A stretch of 64,000 nucleotides of DNA from Sphingopyxis sp. BE259 (GCF_031457495.1 NZ_JAVDWM010000001.1:62001-126000); one strand, 5' to 3'; numbered from the stretch's first letter, positions 44,670 to 53,981 are shown. The notes: generated by a model from the sequence alone, not told the origin. Program-made: numbers and translations.

Positions 44670-45167
44670 TTACTGGTAGTTGGCGGTGACGTTGAACGTC
44701 CCGGTGTAATCGCCCGCCGTCTGGTTGGCGCCGACGCTCAGCGTGCCGCCGACCTGAAAGCTGCCGCCGGTCGCGCCCAGCGTGATGTTCGCCGCCGAAT
44801 AGGTCAGCGTCGAGGCCATCGTGCCGCCGAGCGAACCGTTGAGCGTGACGTTGGCGTCGCCACCGACGAGGACCACAGCACCACTGGTGCCCTGGACGTC
44901 GAAATTGGCGGCCGTCGTCGTACCAGTGCAGGTCAGACCCGCGCCGCAAGTGCGCGCGCCAGCCGTGGTGACGGCGACGGTCGAAGCGGTGGCACCGCTG
45001 ATGATCGTCGCATATTGCAGGGCGCTGGTGTTGGTCAGCGTGATCTGGCGCAGGATCTTGGCCGTGGCCGTCCCGGTTGCCGTTGCTGCATGGGCCGCCG
45101 AAGCGTTCATGGCGAGGGCAGCAATCGCGGCGCCGACGATGGCGCGCTTCATTCCAAATTTGCGCAT
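44670..45167 (-). CDS. DUF4402 exported subunit
   Basis: 165 residues. Signal peptide (MRKFGMKRAIVGAAIAALAM, cleavage after AHA). The mature protein is Ser/Thr/Ala/Gly rich, beta-strand-like and has one Cys pair (RTCGAGLTCTG). It ends AGDYTGTFNVTANYQ, like the 4107-4631 protein. The composition, secretion signal and neighbouring chaperone make it a likely pilus-like or surface subunit. ATG at 45167 follows AGGGA; the in-frame ATG at 45260 starts outside this context. First and, by the terminator that follows, probably most expressed gene of the locus. Confidence 0.8.
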   Translation of the reverse strand: MRKFGMKRAIVGAAIAALAMNASAAHAATATGTATAKILRQITLTNTSALQYATIISGATASTVAVTTAGARTCGAGLTCTGTTTAANFDVQGTSGAVVLVGGDANVTLNGSLGGTMASTLTYSAANITLGATGGSFQVGGTLSVGANQTAGDYTGTFNVTANYQ

Positions 45168-45442
45168 ATGTTTGGTCCCTTGAATTCGAAGACTGAAAGT
45201 CGAAACACGAATGGATATCCCACCCCATTCGCCGACCTGTTTAGCGGCGCACAGGTTCAACCTTTGCCAGCAAGATTGGTTAACGGTGCAATAGGAATTG
45301 ACCCGCCTTACCCATGGTAAGCGAGTGGAATCAGGGTCTTAGCCTGATTCAGAGAGGGTCGCGGGGACCGCCTGTTCTTCTTTAACGGCCCGGACTGGCA
45401 CAATTTAAGCGCGGTGCTGGGCCGATTCGCACCACCTTGTTC

Positions 45443-45468
45443 GTCATCCAGGCGAAGGCCGGGATGAC
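45443..45468. repeat. Short inverted repeat, family D-like
   Basis: GTCATCC ... GGGATGAC with a 10-base GCGAAGGCC-type centre, between parB and the DUF4402 subunit. The rest of this 312-bp gap (45168-45479) holds no gene; a GTTAACC element near 45283 may belong to the subunit promoter. Confidence 0.5.
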
Positions 45469-45479
45469 GAGCCAGATAA

Positions 45480-46439
45480 TCAAATCCCCTCGCCGCTCAG
45501 CCGCTGACAAATCATGTCGAGCTGATCGAGCGACGCGAATTTCAGCGTCAGCGCGCCCTTGCCGCCGCCCGAATAGTGGATCGCGACACCGATGCCGAGC
45601 AGCTCGGACAAGTGGCGCTCGACCGCGACGATATCGGGATCGCGCCCGACGCCGTCCATGCTCTTATATTCCAGCGGCGCCTTGCGCCCGCCGCCCTTGT
45701 CTTCGCGCACCAGCGCCTCGACCGCGCGGACCGACAGGCCGTCCTTGACGACGCGTCGCGCAATCGACTCGGCGTCGGCGGCACCGATCAGCGCGCGCGC
45801 ATGCCCCATCGCCAGCGATCCATCGCCGACCAGCGCCTGCACCGCTTGCGGCAGGTCGAGCAGCCGCATCAGATTCGCCACATGGCTGCGCGATTTGCCG
45901 ACCAGCTTGGCCAAAGCCTCGTGATTATGGCCGAAATCGTCGATCAGGCGGCGATAGGCGCCGGCTTCTTCGATCGCGTTGAGGTCTTGCCGCTGGATAT
46001 TCTCGACCAGCGCGATTTCATAGGTCGCCGCATCGTCGAGTTCGCGCACCAGCGCCGGAATCTGGTGCAGCCCGGCGCGCTGCGCCGCGCGCCAGCGCCG
46101 CTCGCCCGCCACCAGCTGATACCCGTCGCCATCGGGGGCGCGGCGGACGATGATCGGTTGCAACAGCCCGCGCAGCCCGATCGAATCGGCGAGCTCGGCG
46201 ATCGCATTCTCGTCGAAATGGCGCCGCGGCTGCCCTGGCAGCGGCCGAATCGCACCGACCGGCACATGCTGCACGGCATCGCCCGACACCGTCGGCGCGG
46301 CCTTTGCGGCGCTGCCCGCACTGGCGAGCACCGGCGCCTCGGCGGCAACGTCACCAAAGAGCGCGTTCAGCCCGCGCCCCAGCCCCGACGGCCGCTTGCG
46401 CGCTGGAGATGCTCCACTTTCATCTTTATTATCAGTCAT
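45480..46439 (-). CDS. parB: Chromosome-partitioning protein ParB
   Basis: 319 residues. CTP-dependent clamp that loads at parS and spreads. The N-terminal ParB/Srx domain has IRPLPGQPRRHFDENA and the CTP-binding GERRWRAAQRAG (about 121-132), followed by the HTH LVGKSRSHVANLMRLLDLP. The C-terminal dimer domain ends LTLKFASLDQLDMICQRL. It starts directly after parA with no gap (parA stop at 46440), so they form one unit. Three parS sites are within 4 kb. Confidence 0.96.
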   Translation of the reverse strand: MTDNKDESGASPARKRPSGLGRGLNALFGDVAAEAPVLASAGSAAKAAPTVSGDAVQHVPVGAIRPLPGQPRRHFDENAIAELADSIGLRGLLQPIIVRRAPDGDGYQLVAGERRWRAAQRAGLHQIPALVRELDDAATYEIALVENIQRQDLNAIEEAGAYRRLIDDFGHNHEALAKLVGKSRSHVANLMRLLDLPQAVQALVGDGSLAMGHARALIGAADAESIARRVVKDGLSVRAVEALVREDKGGGRKAPLEYKSMDGVGRDPDIVAVERHLSELLGIGVAIHYSGGGKGALTLKFASLDQLDMICQRLSGEGI

Positions 46440-47222
46440 TTATGCAGCCTTGCGGACATTGGGCAAGCGATCGATCAATTCGCGGGCCAGCGCGATATAC
46501 GCCGCCGACCCGGCGCAGCGATGGTCATAAATCAGCGCCGGCAGCCCATGACTTGGCGCCTCCGACAGCCTGACGTTGCGCGGAATCACGGTTTGGAACA
46601 CCACCGGGCCCAGAACTTCGCGCACATCGTCCGACACCTGATCGGTCAACCGGTTGCGGCGGTCGAACATCGTCAGCGCAACACCCAGGATAGAGAGTTT
46701 CTGGTTGAAGCGCTCGCGCACGCGTTCGACCGTGGTGAGCAATTGGCTCAGCCCTTCGAGCGCGAAAAATTCGCATTGCAGCGGCACGATGAGCGATTCG
46801 GCGGCGATCAAGGCATTGAGCGTCAACATCCCAAGCGACGGCGGACAATCGATCAGGCAGATGTCCCACTGTCCTGCTTCAGCCCCCGACAACGCCTGCT
46901 GCATCCGGTGCAGCCGATCCTGGAACTCGATCAGTTCGATCTCGGCGCCTGACAGGTCGACCGTTGCGGGCACGATGTCGAGCCGCGGCACCGCGGTCGG
47001 GATCGCACATTCGGCGAGCGTCGCGTCGCCGCGTAGCAATTCGTAACTCGAATATTCGCGCTGCGCCTGCTTGATGCCCAGCCCGGTCGACGCATTGCCC
47101 TGCGGATCAAGGTCGATGATCAGCGTCCGCCAGCCGGTCGCGGCGAGCGCCGTTGCCAGATTGATCGCGGTCGTCGTCTTGCCGACCCCGCCCTTCTGGT
47201 TCGCCACGGCAATGCGGATCAT
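46440..47222 (-). CDS. parA: Chromosome-partitioning ATPase ParA (Soj)
   Basis: 260 residues. Deviant Walker A KGGVGKTTTAI (11-21), A' block LIIDLDPQGNASTGLG and Walker B ICLIDCPPSLG. It moves ParB-parS complexes along the nucleoid. ATG 47222 overlaps the rsmG stop by 4 bp; the in-frame ATG at 47321 would cover rsmG. Order rsmG-parA-parB is the standard alphaproteobacterial arrangement. Confidence 0.96.
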   Translation of the reverse strand: MIRIAVANQKGGVGKTTTAINLATALAATGWRTLIIDLDPQGNASTGLGIKQAQREYSSYELLRGDATLAECAIPTAVPRLDIVPATVDLSGAEIELIEFQDRLHRMQQALSGAEAGQWDICLIDCPPSLGMLTLNALIAAESLIVPLQCEFFALEGLSQLLTTVERVRERFNQKLSILGVALTMFDRRNRLTDQVSDDVREVLGPVVFQTVIPRNVRLSEAPSHGLPALIYDHRCAGSAAYIALARELIDRLPNVRKAA

Positions 47223-47878
47223 GCTTTTCCTCGCTGTCTTGCCGGGATTTTTCCGGTGCCGACCAATATCTGGCTGTCGGCGTCGGTACGGCTTTGTTCC
47301 ACGTGAAACAGATTCTGCCACGCCTGCGGCAGCAACGCCAGTTCCTTAACGGCGTTTCGTCCCTTTGGCAGCAGCCAGCGCGTCGATTCGGTGGAAAAAC
47401 GCGCGGATAAATCGATCAGCTTGTCGAGCGGCGCGAAAGCTCGCGCACTGATCGTCGCGGCCGGTCGCGTTTCGACACGTTCAAGCGGCGCCTCGACGAC
47501 CTCGACATGGCCCAGGCCGATTTGCAGGGCTGCGTCACGCAGGAAGCCACAACGCAGCTTGCGCGATTCCACCAGCGCCACCGGACGCTCACTCAGAATT
47601 GCCACCACCAACCCCGGCAAGCCTGCCCCGCTCCCAAGGTCGAGCCACATTCCGTCACCGCCCATGTTGTCGAGCGTCACCAGCTGCGCGCTGTCCGCAA
47701 TATGGCGAACCCACAGATTCGGGATCGTCGAGGCGGCGATCAAATTCTGCTTTTCGGTCCCGGCGATCAGCATCGCCGCATATTGGTCAAGCTGCGCCCA
47801 TTGCCGTACCGTCGGCGCAAAGGTCTCGCCGATCCAGGCTCGCGCCCCATCTTCGCTATCCAGAATTTGCGTCGTCAA
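47219..47878 (-). CDS. rsmG: 16S rRNA (guanine527-N7) methyltransferase RsmG
   Basis: 219 residues. SAM-binding motif WLDLGSGAGLPGLVVAI (about 78-94), followed by LVESRKLRCGFLRDAA, the family pattern. Methylates G527 of 16S rRNA. It carries a parS sequence inside its coding region (47295-47310). Its stop overlaps parA by 4 bp, and mnmG lies 103 bp upstream. Confidence 0.94.
   Translation of the reverse strand: MTTQILDSEDGARAWIGETFAPTVRQWAQLDQYAAMLIAGTEKQNLIAASTIPNLWVRHIADSAQLVTLDNMGGDGMWLDLGSGAGLPGLVVAILSERPVALVESRKLRCGFLRDAALQIGLGHVEVVEAPLERVETRPAATISARAFAPLDKLIDLSARFSTESTRWLLPKGRNAVKELALLPQAWQNLFHVEQSRTDADSQILVGTGKIPARQRGKA
47295..47310. promoter_or_regulatory. parS site inside rsmG
   Basis: TGTTCCACGTGAAACA, 15 of 16 matches to the canonical ParB site TGTTTCACGTGAAACA. 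It lies in coding sequence without disturbing the rsmG frame. Confidence 0.9.
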
Positions 47879-47981
47879 ACTGATCCCGTCCTTTTGACTA
47901 GGGGTGTTGCGCTAGTCGTGGCGCCCTCGTTTGTTCCTCTCAAGACGGCGGAAAGAACGCCCCCCGCATCCGCGGCTCATC

Positions 47982-49844
47982 CTATGCCGCGCGCCGCCGG
48001 CTGTGCACCATGATCGCAGTCAGCGCAGCCGGGGTTACCCCGTCGATGCGCGCCGCCTGCCCCAGCGTTTCGGGACGCGCCTTGCCCAGCCGCTCGACCA
48101 TCTCGCGCGACAGCCCACCGATCGCGCGATAATCGAGTGCGGGGTCGAGCGTGATTGCTTCATTTGCCGCCAGCGATCGGAGCTCGGCATCCTGCCGCGC
48201 GATATAGGGCGCATAATGGGCATCCTCGACCAGCTCGGCCAGGATCGTGCGGTCGATCGCGGCAAGTTCGGGCGCAAGCGTCACCAGGGTCGCGATCGTC
48301 ACATCGGGAAAGCGCAGCAGCTCGATCCGCGTTCGCGCGATGCCGTCGCCGGGGGTGCTCATCCCGATCGCGCCATAGTCGCCGCTCGCCACCGGCACCG
48401 CCAGCAGCGCTTCGGCAGCGGCGCGTGCGGCCTGCCGTGCCGCGAACAATTCGGCAGTCGCGGGCCGCACCAGACCCAGCGCGATCCCGGTCGGGGTCAG
48501 CCGCGTCGCGGCATTGTCGGCGCGCAGTCGCAGTCGATATTCGGCGCGTGCGGTGAGCATGCGATAGGGTTCGCTCACCCCCTGCAACACCAGATCATCG
48601 ACCATCACCCCAATGTAGCTTTGCGACCGGTCGAGGATCAGCGGCGCACGCCCTTGCGCCGCCAGCGCGGCGTTCGCGCCCGCGATCAGCCCCTGCGCCG
48701 CCGCTTCTTCATATCCGGTCGTGCCATTGATCTGCCCCGCACAATAGAGGCCGGGCATCGCGCGGACCTGCAATGTCCGGTCGAGCGCGCGCGGGTCGAT
48801 ATGATCATATTCGACCGCATAGCCCGGCACGACCATCTCGACCGCCGCCAGCCCGTCCATCGTCCGCAGCATCGCGAGTTGGACATCGGCGGGGAGCGAG
48901 GTCGAAATGCCGTTCGGATAGACAAGATGCGAGTCGAGGCCCTCGGGTTCGAGAAAGACCTGATGCCCGTCGCGGTCGGCGAAGCGGTGGATCTTGTCCT
49001 CGATCGACGGGCAATAGCGCGGTCCCGCCGCACCAATCGCTCCCGTGAACAGAGGTGAACGATGCAAATTCTCGGCGATAATCCGATGCGATTCAGCGTT
49101 GGTGCGCGTAATTGCACAAAAAATCTGCGGGACCGTCCGCTCACTGTTCCACGTGGAACAGGTCCATGCCCCGCCGTCCGACGGTTGTTCTTCGAGCCGC
49201 GCCCAGTCAATTGTCCGTCCGTCGAGCCGCGGCGGTGTCCCCGTCTTAAGCCGCGCCATCGGCAGATCGGCGGCGCGCAACTGCTCCGCCAGACGATGCG
49301 CGCCATCTTCGCCGATGCGCCCGCCGGCCATCCTTTCCTCGCCGCGGAACATCCGTCCGCCCAGAAAGGTGCCGGTCGCCAGCACCACTGCGGGTGCGGT
49401 CAGGACCGTTCCGTCGCCAAGCTCAAGCCCCACCACCGTCGCCTCGTCGGCGGACAACCGCAGCGCGGCGGCTTCCCCGGCGATGACCGTGATGCCATCC
49501 TCGGCCGCCAGCAGACTCTGGATCGCATCGCGATAGCGCGTCCGGTCGGCTTGGACGCGCGGCCCCTGCACCGCGGCGCCCTTCGACGCATTGAGCATCC
49601 GGTAATGGATCGCAGCGCGATCGGCGGCGCGGGCCATCCAGCCATCAAGCGCATCAACCTCGCGCATCAGATGCCCCTTGCCGAGCCCGCCGATCGCAGG
49701 GTTGCAGGACATTGTACCGATCAGTGCTGGATCGAAACTGACCAGCGCGACGCGCGCACCGAGCCGTACCGCGGCGGCGGCCGCCTCGGTCCCGGCATGC
49801 CCCCCGCCGACGACGATGACATCATAGATGGTGCTGCTGCGCAT
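47982..49844 (-). CDS. mnmG: tRNA uridine-5-carboxymethylaminomethyl enzyme MnmG (GidA)
   Basis: 620 residues. FAD-binding N-terminus [41 protein letters not shown], the [15 protein letters not shown] region and the C-terminal domain [13 protein letters not shown]. With MnmE it modifies wobble U34 of several tRNAs. It carries a parS-like site (49145-49160). mnmE is 75 bp upstream. ATG at 49844. Confidence 0.95.
   Translation of the reverse strand: MRSSTIYDVIVVGGGHAGTEAAAAAVRLGARVALVSFDPALIGTMSCNPAIGGLGKGHLMREVDALDGWMARAADRAAIHYRMLNASKGAAVQGPRVQADRTRYRDAIQSLLAAEDGITVIAGEAAALRLSADEATVVGLELGDGTVLTAPAVVLATGTFLGGRMFRGEERMAGGRIGEDGAHRLAEQLRAADLPMARLKTGTPPRLDGRTIDWARLEEQPSDGGAWTCSTWNSERTVPQIFCAITRTNAESHRIIAENLHRSPLFTGAIGAAGPRYCPSIEDKIHRFADRDGHQVFLEPEGLDSHLVYPNGISTSLPADVQLAMLRTMDGLAAVEMVVPGYAVEYDHIDPRALDRTLQVRAMPGLYCAGQINGTTGYEEAAAQGLIAGANAALAAQGRAPLILDRSQSYIGVMVDDLVLQGVSEPYRMLTARAEYRLRLRADNAATRLTPTGIALGLVRPATAELFAARQAARAAAEALLAVPVASGDYGAIGMSTPGDGIARTRIELLRFPDVTIATLVTLAPELAAIDRTILAELVEDAHYAPYIARQDAELRSLAANEAITLDPALDYRAIGGLSREMVERLGKARPETLGQAARIDGVTPAALTAIMVHSRRRAA
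49145..49160. promoter_or_regulatory. parS-like site inside mnmG
   Basis: TGTTCCACGTGGAACA, a perfect 16-base palindrome differing from canonical parS at two symmetrical positions. Confidence 0.8.
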
Positions 49845-49903
49845 GATTGCGGCGCCCTTAGCCCAAATGCGGTGCCAAATCCACCGCCGTGCGACCGAAG
49901 CGA

Positions 49904-49919
49904 TGTTTCACGTGAAACA
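49904..49919. promoter_or_regulatory. Canonical parS site between mnmG and mnmE
   Basis: TGTTTCACGTGAAACA, exact match to parS; the palindrome extends to 18 bases (49903-49920). It abuts the mnmE stop codon in the 75-bp gap to mnmG. Confidence 0.97.
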
Positions 49920-51203
49920 TCATTTCCCGATACAGAAACGTCCGAACAAGGTGTCGAGCATATCTTCGACGCCCGCCCGCCCGGTGATCCGGTCGAGCGC
50001 ACCGCTCGCGAGCCGCAGCCGTTCGGCGAGCAGGATCAGATCGTCCGCTTCGCGCGACCCCGCTTCGATCCGCAGCCAATCGCGGGCTTCGCCCATCGCC
50101 GCGCGCTGACGCTGACGCAGCGCCGCCTCCCCTTCGCGCGGCAACAATGTGCGCGCCATCTTGACGATCATCCGATGCAGCGCCTCCATGCCCTCGCCCG
50201 TCGCCGCCGACAGCACCAAGTCGCACCGCGCTGCATCGGCTTCCGCCGCCGCATCGCCGCGCCACCGGTCGGCTTGCGCCGCGATCAGGATCGTGCGGGC
50301 ATGATCGGGCGCCTCCTTGGGCGCGCCTAACCACAGCAGGATGTCCGCCGCCGCGACCGCCGCCTTGGCGCGGTCGATCCCGATCATCTCGATTTCATCG
50401 CCACTTTCGGGGCGCAGGCCCGCGGTATCCGAAAAGCGCATCGCGATCCCGTCGAGCGCCAATGGGGTCTCGATCACATCGCGCGTCGTCCCCGCCACGG
50501 GCGACACGATAGCCAGCTCCCGTTGCACTAAAGCATTGATTAAAGTTGATTTTCCGGCGTTTGGCGGTCCTGCGATAACCACCGCGACCCCCTCCGCGAT
50601 CACCTCCGCCGCGGGCCGCGCCAACCATTCGTCCAATTCGCCCGCCAAAGCTGCCATCCCCGCAATCAACCGCTGCGCGACACCTTCGCCAACTTCGACA
50701 TCATCCTCATCGGCAAAATTCAGCTCGGCCTCGGCCCCCGCCATCAAGGTCAGCAGCCGTTTCTGCCATTCTGCAACGGCACGCGACACATGCCCGCTCG
50801 CTAGCCCCAGCGCCTGCACCCGCTGGCTCTCGGTCTCCGCCGCCAGCAAATCGGCCAGACCTTCTGCTTCCGCCAGATCGATCCGCCCGTTCAGGAACGC
50901 CCGCCGGGTAAACTCCCCCGCTTCGGCGCGGCGCAGCCCCGGCATCGTCGCCAGCGCCGCTTCGACCGCGGTGACAACCGCGCGGCCGCCATGGAGGTGC
51001 AGCTCGGCCAGATCCTCGCCGGTCGCCGTCGCCGGACCCGGAAACCACAGGATCAGTGCGCGATCGAGGATCGCGCCCGTGGCGCCTGCGAGTTCGGCAA
51101 GCGACGCCCGCCGCGGCACCGGCAGCTGTCCGGCCAGCGCCCGCAGCGCCTCCCCTGCCTGCGGTCCGCTCACGCGCACAACCGCGATCGCCGCCGGCGG
51201 CAT
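49920..51203 (-). CDS. mnmE: tRNA modification GTPase MnmE (TrmE)
   Basis: 427 residues. N-terminal formyl-THF domain, helical domain, and an inserted G domain with G1 GPPNAGKSTLIN (about 214-225), G2/G3 region GTTRDVIETPL and DTAGLR. The C-terminal CIGK (Cys-x-Gly-Lys) is present and catalytic in the family. Works with MnmG on tRNA U34. A canonical parS site touches its stop codon. ATG-like start MPPAAIAVVRVSG at 51203 is TTG or similar weak start, but the next residues fit the normal N-terminus. Confidence 0.94.
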   Translation of the reverse strand: MPPAAIAVVRVSGPQAGEALRALAGQLPVPRRASLAELAGATGAILDRALILWFPGPATATGEDLAELHLHGGRAVVTAVEAALATMPGLRRAEAGEFTRRAFLNGRIDLAEAEGLADLLAAETESQRVQALGLASGHVSRAVAEWQKRLLTLMAGAEAELNFADEDDVEVGEGVAQRLIAGMAALAGELDEWLARPAAEVIAEGVAVVIAGPPNAGKSTLINALVQRELAIVSPVAGTTRDVIETPLALDGIAMRFSDTAGLRPESGDEIEMIGIDRAKAAVAAADILLWLGAPKEAPDHARTILIAAQADRWRGDAAAEADAARCDLVLSAATGEGMEALHRMIVKMARTLLPREGEAALRQRQRAAMGEARDWLRIEAGSREADDLILLAERLRLASGALDRITGRAGVEDMLDTLFGRFCIGK

Positions 51204-51247
51204 TCCGCTCGACAGTGCAAAAATCGTGTCGCTTACACCGTCTTGGT

Positions 51248-51544
51248 TCAGCTCTTGCGCCCCTTGGCACCCTTGTCGTCATCGCCCTTCTCGGTCGATT
51301 TCGCCGCGCCGCCCATCAAGCCGCCGCCGAACTGGCCCAGCAGCGACTGCACCAGCCCCAACCCGCTTTCGCCCATCGGCACCCATGTCTTGACCATCTG
51401 TTGCACCATATCGGGGGTGATACCCTTCGCCATCAATTCCTTGACGCGGTCGAGATAGATGTCGTGCAGCGGTTCAAGGTCGGGCAGGCCGAACAGTTGC
51501 CGCGCCTCCTGGGGAGTGCAATCGATCTCGATATTGAACTTCAT
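51248..51544 (-). CDS. DUF6489 family protein
   Basis: 98 residues. Small alphaproteobacterial family (KFNIEIDCTPQEARQLFGLPDLEPLHD) that is conserved near mnmE in sphingomonads, from memory. Centre IYLDRVKELMAKGITPDMVQ, Lys/Asp-rich tail. Function unknown. ATG at 51544 was chosen over the in-frame ATG at 51631, which would extend into the promoter gap with the divergent hydrolase. It leads an mnmE-type minus-strand block. Confidence 0.75.
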   Translation of the reverse strand: MKFNIEIDCTPQEARQLFGLPDLEPLHDIYLDRVKELMAKGITPDMVQQMVKTWVPMGESGLGLVQSLLGQFGGGLMGGAAKSTEKGDDDKGAKGRKS

Positions 51545-51647
51545 CGCCTGTCTCCGCCCCGAAATTCCGGTAAGCCGCTTGAGCCATGCCCGCAGCCCCG
51601 CTAGCTTTGCGCTTTCAGTGCCGTTTGGCAAGAGTCAGGAGCCCCGC

Positions 51648-52346
51648 ATGTCCGCGACCAACACCACCATCCCCGCGCTCGACGGGACCAGCGCGATCCC
51701 CGCCTATGTCGCGCGTCCCGATGCCGATGGGTCGCGCGCGATTATCGTCATTCCCGAGATTTTCGGGGTGAATGCCGGAATCCGCGAAAAATGCGACGAG
51801 TGGGCGGCACAGGGCTATCTGGCGATTGCGCCCGACCTGTTCTGGCGCTTTGCCCCCGGGGTCGAGCTCGACCCCGATGTCGAGGCCGAGCTGCAGGAAG
51901 CCTTTGGCTATTTCGGCCAATATGACGCCGACGACGGGGTCAAGGACATCGAGGCCGCGATCCGCTGGCTTCATGCCCAGGGGGCGAGCAAGGTCGGCTG
52001 CGTCGGCTTTTGCCTGGGCGGCAGGCTGGCCTATATGGCGGCGGCGCGCACCGACGTGAACGCGTCGGTTGGCTATTATGGCGTGATGATCGATCAGATG
52101 CTGGGTGAAAGCCATGCCATCGCGCATCCCTTGATGCTGCATATCCCGACGATGGACCATCTCGTCAGTCCCGAGGCGCAGGCCAAGATGCACGAGGGGC
52201 TAGATTCGCATCCCAAGGTCACGCTCCACGATTATGACGGCCTCGACCACGGCTTTGCCGCGACCAGCGGCAATCGCCGCGATGCCGCGGGCGCCGAACT
52301 TGCCGATGGCCGCACCCAGGCCTTTTTCGCCGAGCATCTGGCATGA
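51648..52346 (+). CDS. Dienelactone hydrolase family protein
   Basis: 232 residues. Alpha/beta-hydrolase with nucleophile Cys in CVGFCLGGRLAY (about 123-134; GxCxGG) and His in GLDHGFAA. The Asp is in the PTMDHLVSP region. The related enzyme opens dienelactones in aromatic degradation; here there is no degradation operon, so the substrate is open. ATG 51648 follows AGGAG. Followed by an NTF2-like gene with 4-bp overlap. Confidence 0.88.
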   Translation: MSATNTTIPALDGTSAIPAYVARPDADGSRAIIVIPEIFGVNAGIREKCDEWAAQGYLAIAPDLFWRFAPGVELDPDVEAELQEAFGYFGQYDADDGVKDIEAAIRWLHAQGASKVGCVGFCLGGRLAYMAAARTDVNASVGYYGVMIDQMLGESHAIAHPLMLHIPTMDHLVSPEAQAKMHEGLDSHPKVTLHDYDGLDHGFAATSGNRRDAAGAELADGRTQAFFAEHLA

Positions 52347-52738
52347 GCGCCGCCGCCGGCGTCGCCGCTTGGCATCATTATATGGCGGGCGGCGGTGACC
52401 CCCTGGCGCTGCGCGAGATGCTCGCCGAGGACGCGGTATTCCACTCCCCCGTCGTCCACACGCCGCAGGCCGGGCGCGACAAGGTCTTCGCTTATCTCCA
52501 CGCCGCCAGCCATGTCTTGGGCGGCGACGATTTCCGCTACGAACGCGAGATTGTCGATGGCGACCAGGCAATGCTCGAATTTGCAACGACGCTTGACGAC
52601 ATCCATGTCAACGGGGTCGACATCATCCGCTGGAACGACGATGGACAAATCATCGATTTCAAGGTGATGGTGCGCCCGCTCAAGGCGATCAACAAAGTCT
52701 GGGAGAAGATGGGCGAGATGCTCGCCGCGCAAGGATAA
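52343..52738 (+). CDS. NTF2-like/SnoaL-fold protein
   Basis: 131 residues, cone-shaped NTF2 fold: EMLAEDAVFHSPVVHTPQAGRDKV early, FEYRYEREIVDG-type strands and DIIRWNDDGQIIDFKVMVRPLKAI at the end. These proteins are lyases, isomerases or ligand binders; nothing more can be said. It overlaps the hydrolase stop by 4 bp, so the pair is an operon of two. Confidence 0.75.
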   Translation: MSAAAGVAAWHHYMAGGGDPLALREMLAEDAVFHSPVVHTPQAGRDKVFAYLHAASHVLGGDDFRYEREIVDGDQAMLEFATTLDDIHVNGVDIIRWNDDGQIIDFKVMVRPLKAINKVWEKMGEMLAAQG

Positions 52739-52751
52739 TGTTGGCGCCGCG

Positions 52752-53153
52752 CTAGATGAGCATCAGCGCCGCGAGCTCGCGATAGAGGTGCGGCGGCAGG
52801 TCAGCGACGCTGTCGTGGTCGGCCATGCCCTTGGGCGCGTCCTCATCGGCCAGATAGCGCCAACCCTGATGCGCGCGCTTCGACATTGGCGGCAGGATTT
52901 CCACTTCTTCCGAACAGACGATGTCGACCCGGCCATCCTTGCGATCGTCAAAGCGCAGGATCTGCTGCCGCGCAACGATGCGGTGCTTGATGATCCAGTG
53001 CAGATAACCGCCGACCAGCTCGTCCATCCGCTTCGGCCGCATCCGCGTCGGCACCCGCAATTCGCCATCACGAACGCGCGTCGCCACCCGGCGCGCGAAC
53101 GTCTCGACATGCGCGCAGCCAACCGCGACCTTGGTGAGATGGAGTGGGGGCAT
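52752..53153 (-). CDS. DUF1489 family protein
   Basis: 133 residues. Alphaproteobacterial family recognised from HLTKVAVGCAHVETFARRVATR and GGYLHWIIKHRIVARQQILRF, with CSEEVEILPPMSKRAHQGWRYL as the second half. Function unknown. ATG at 53153 gives this conserved start; the in-frame ATG at 53231 adds an unusual N-terminal extension. Convergent with the NTF2-like gene. Confidence 0.78.
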   Translation of the reverse strand: MPPLHLTKVAVGCAHVETFARRVATRVRDGELRVPTRMRPKRMDELVGGYLHWIIKHRIVARQQILRFDDRKDGRVDIVCSEEVEILPPMSKRAHQGWRYLADEDAPKGMADHDSVADLPPHLYRELAALMLI

Positions 53154-53255
53154 AAAGCCTAAATGGGGCGGTGAAGCCGAAAACCAACCCGTCCCTAAAG
53201 GCGATACGATCGCACGACTAGCCTTGGCCAACCGCGCGATCGTGCACCCGGAATA

Positions 53256-53981
53256 TTACCCCAGCAAGGTTCCCAGCCCGACCGACGGATCAACCCAGCC
53301 GTCGTAGATCATCTTGACCGCGACATAGACGATGACCGCGAGGCCGAAATAGGCGATCCAGCGGTAACGCTCGATGTATTTGGCGATGATGTTGGCGGCG
53401 ACGCCCATCAGGATGACCGCGACAATCAGGCCAACGATCATGATCCCCGGATGATCACGCGCCGCGCCAGCGACTGCGAGGACGTTATCGAGGCTCATCG
53501 ACACGTCGGCGATCGCAACCGCCCAGGCTGCCGCCGCAAAGCTCTTGGCGGGTTTCAGGCCCGAATGCTCATCACCAGTGACTTCAGGCGATCCAGCCGA
53601 ATGGGCGCCGTCGCGCAGTTCGCGCCACATTTTCCAGGCGACCCAGGCCAGCAGCAAGCCGCCGACGAAGATCAGGCCGACGATTTGCAGCAACTGGGTG
53701 ACGACCAGTGCAAAGGCGATCCGCAGCACCAGGGCGGCCAGCACCCCGATGATGATCACCTTGCGGCGCTGATCGGCAGGCAGGCCCGCGGCCAGCGCGC
53801 CGACGACGATCGCATTGTCGCCCGCGAGCACGAGATCGATCAGCAGCACCTGCAAAAATGCCGCCATCGCGGCGGGTTCGGTGATGTTCGAAAAATCATT
53901 GACGATATGGCCCCAGATTTCCGACGGGCCGCCCAGCCCCTGCGCGGCCGTGGTGGCGGCGGTCAACAACAGGTCAATCAC
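53256..53981 (-). CDS. TerC family integral membrane protein
   Basis: 241 residues with about seven transmembrane helices. TerC family core is visible: LIDLVLAGDNAIVVGALAAGLPADQRRKVI with the Asp-rich GDNA motif and SLDNVLAVAGAARDHPG. Members are implicated in metal (Mn) export or membrane-protein metalation. ATG 53981 overlaps the stop of the pseudogene by 4 bp, indicating a once-coupled pair. Confidence 0.88.
   Translation of the reverse strand: MIDLLLTAATTAAQGLGGPSEIWGHIVNDFSNITEPAAMAAFLQVLLIDLVLAGDNAIVVGALAAGLPADQRRKVIIIGVLAALVLRIAFALVVTQLLQIVGLIFVGGLLLAWVAWKMWRELRDGAHSAGSPEVTGDEHSGLKPAKSFAAAAWAVAIADVSMSLDNVLAVAGAARDHPGIMIVGLIVAVILMGVAANIIAKYIERYRWIAYFGLAVIVYVAVKMIYDGWVDPSVGLGTLLG

Noticed and set aside
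10377..45468. Palindromic intergenic repeats considered as a CRISPR array or insertion-sequence ends.
   Set aside because: Copies are dispersed kilobases apart, not regularly spaced, and no cas or transposase gene is near any of them.
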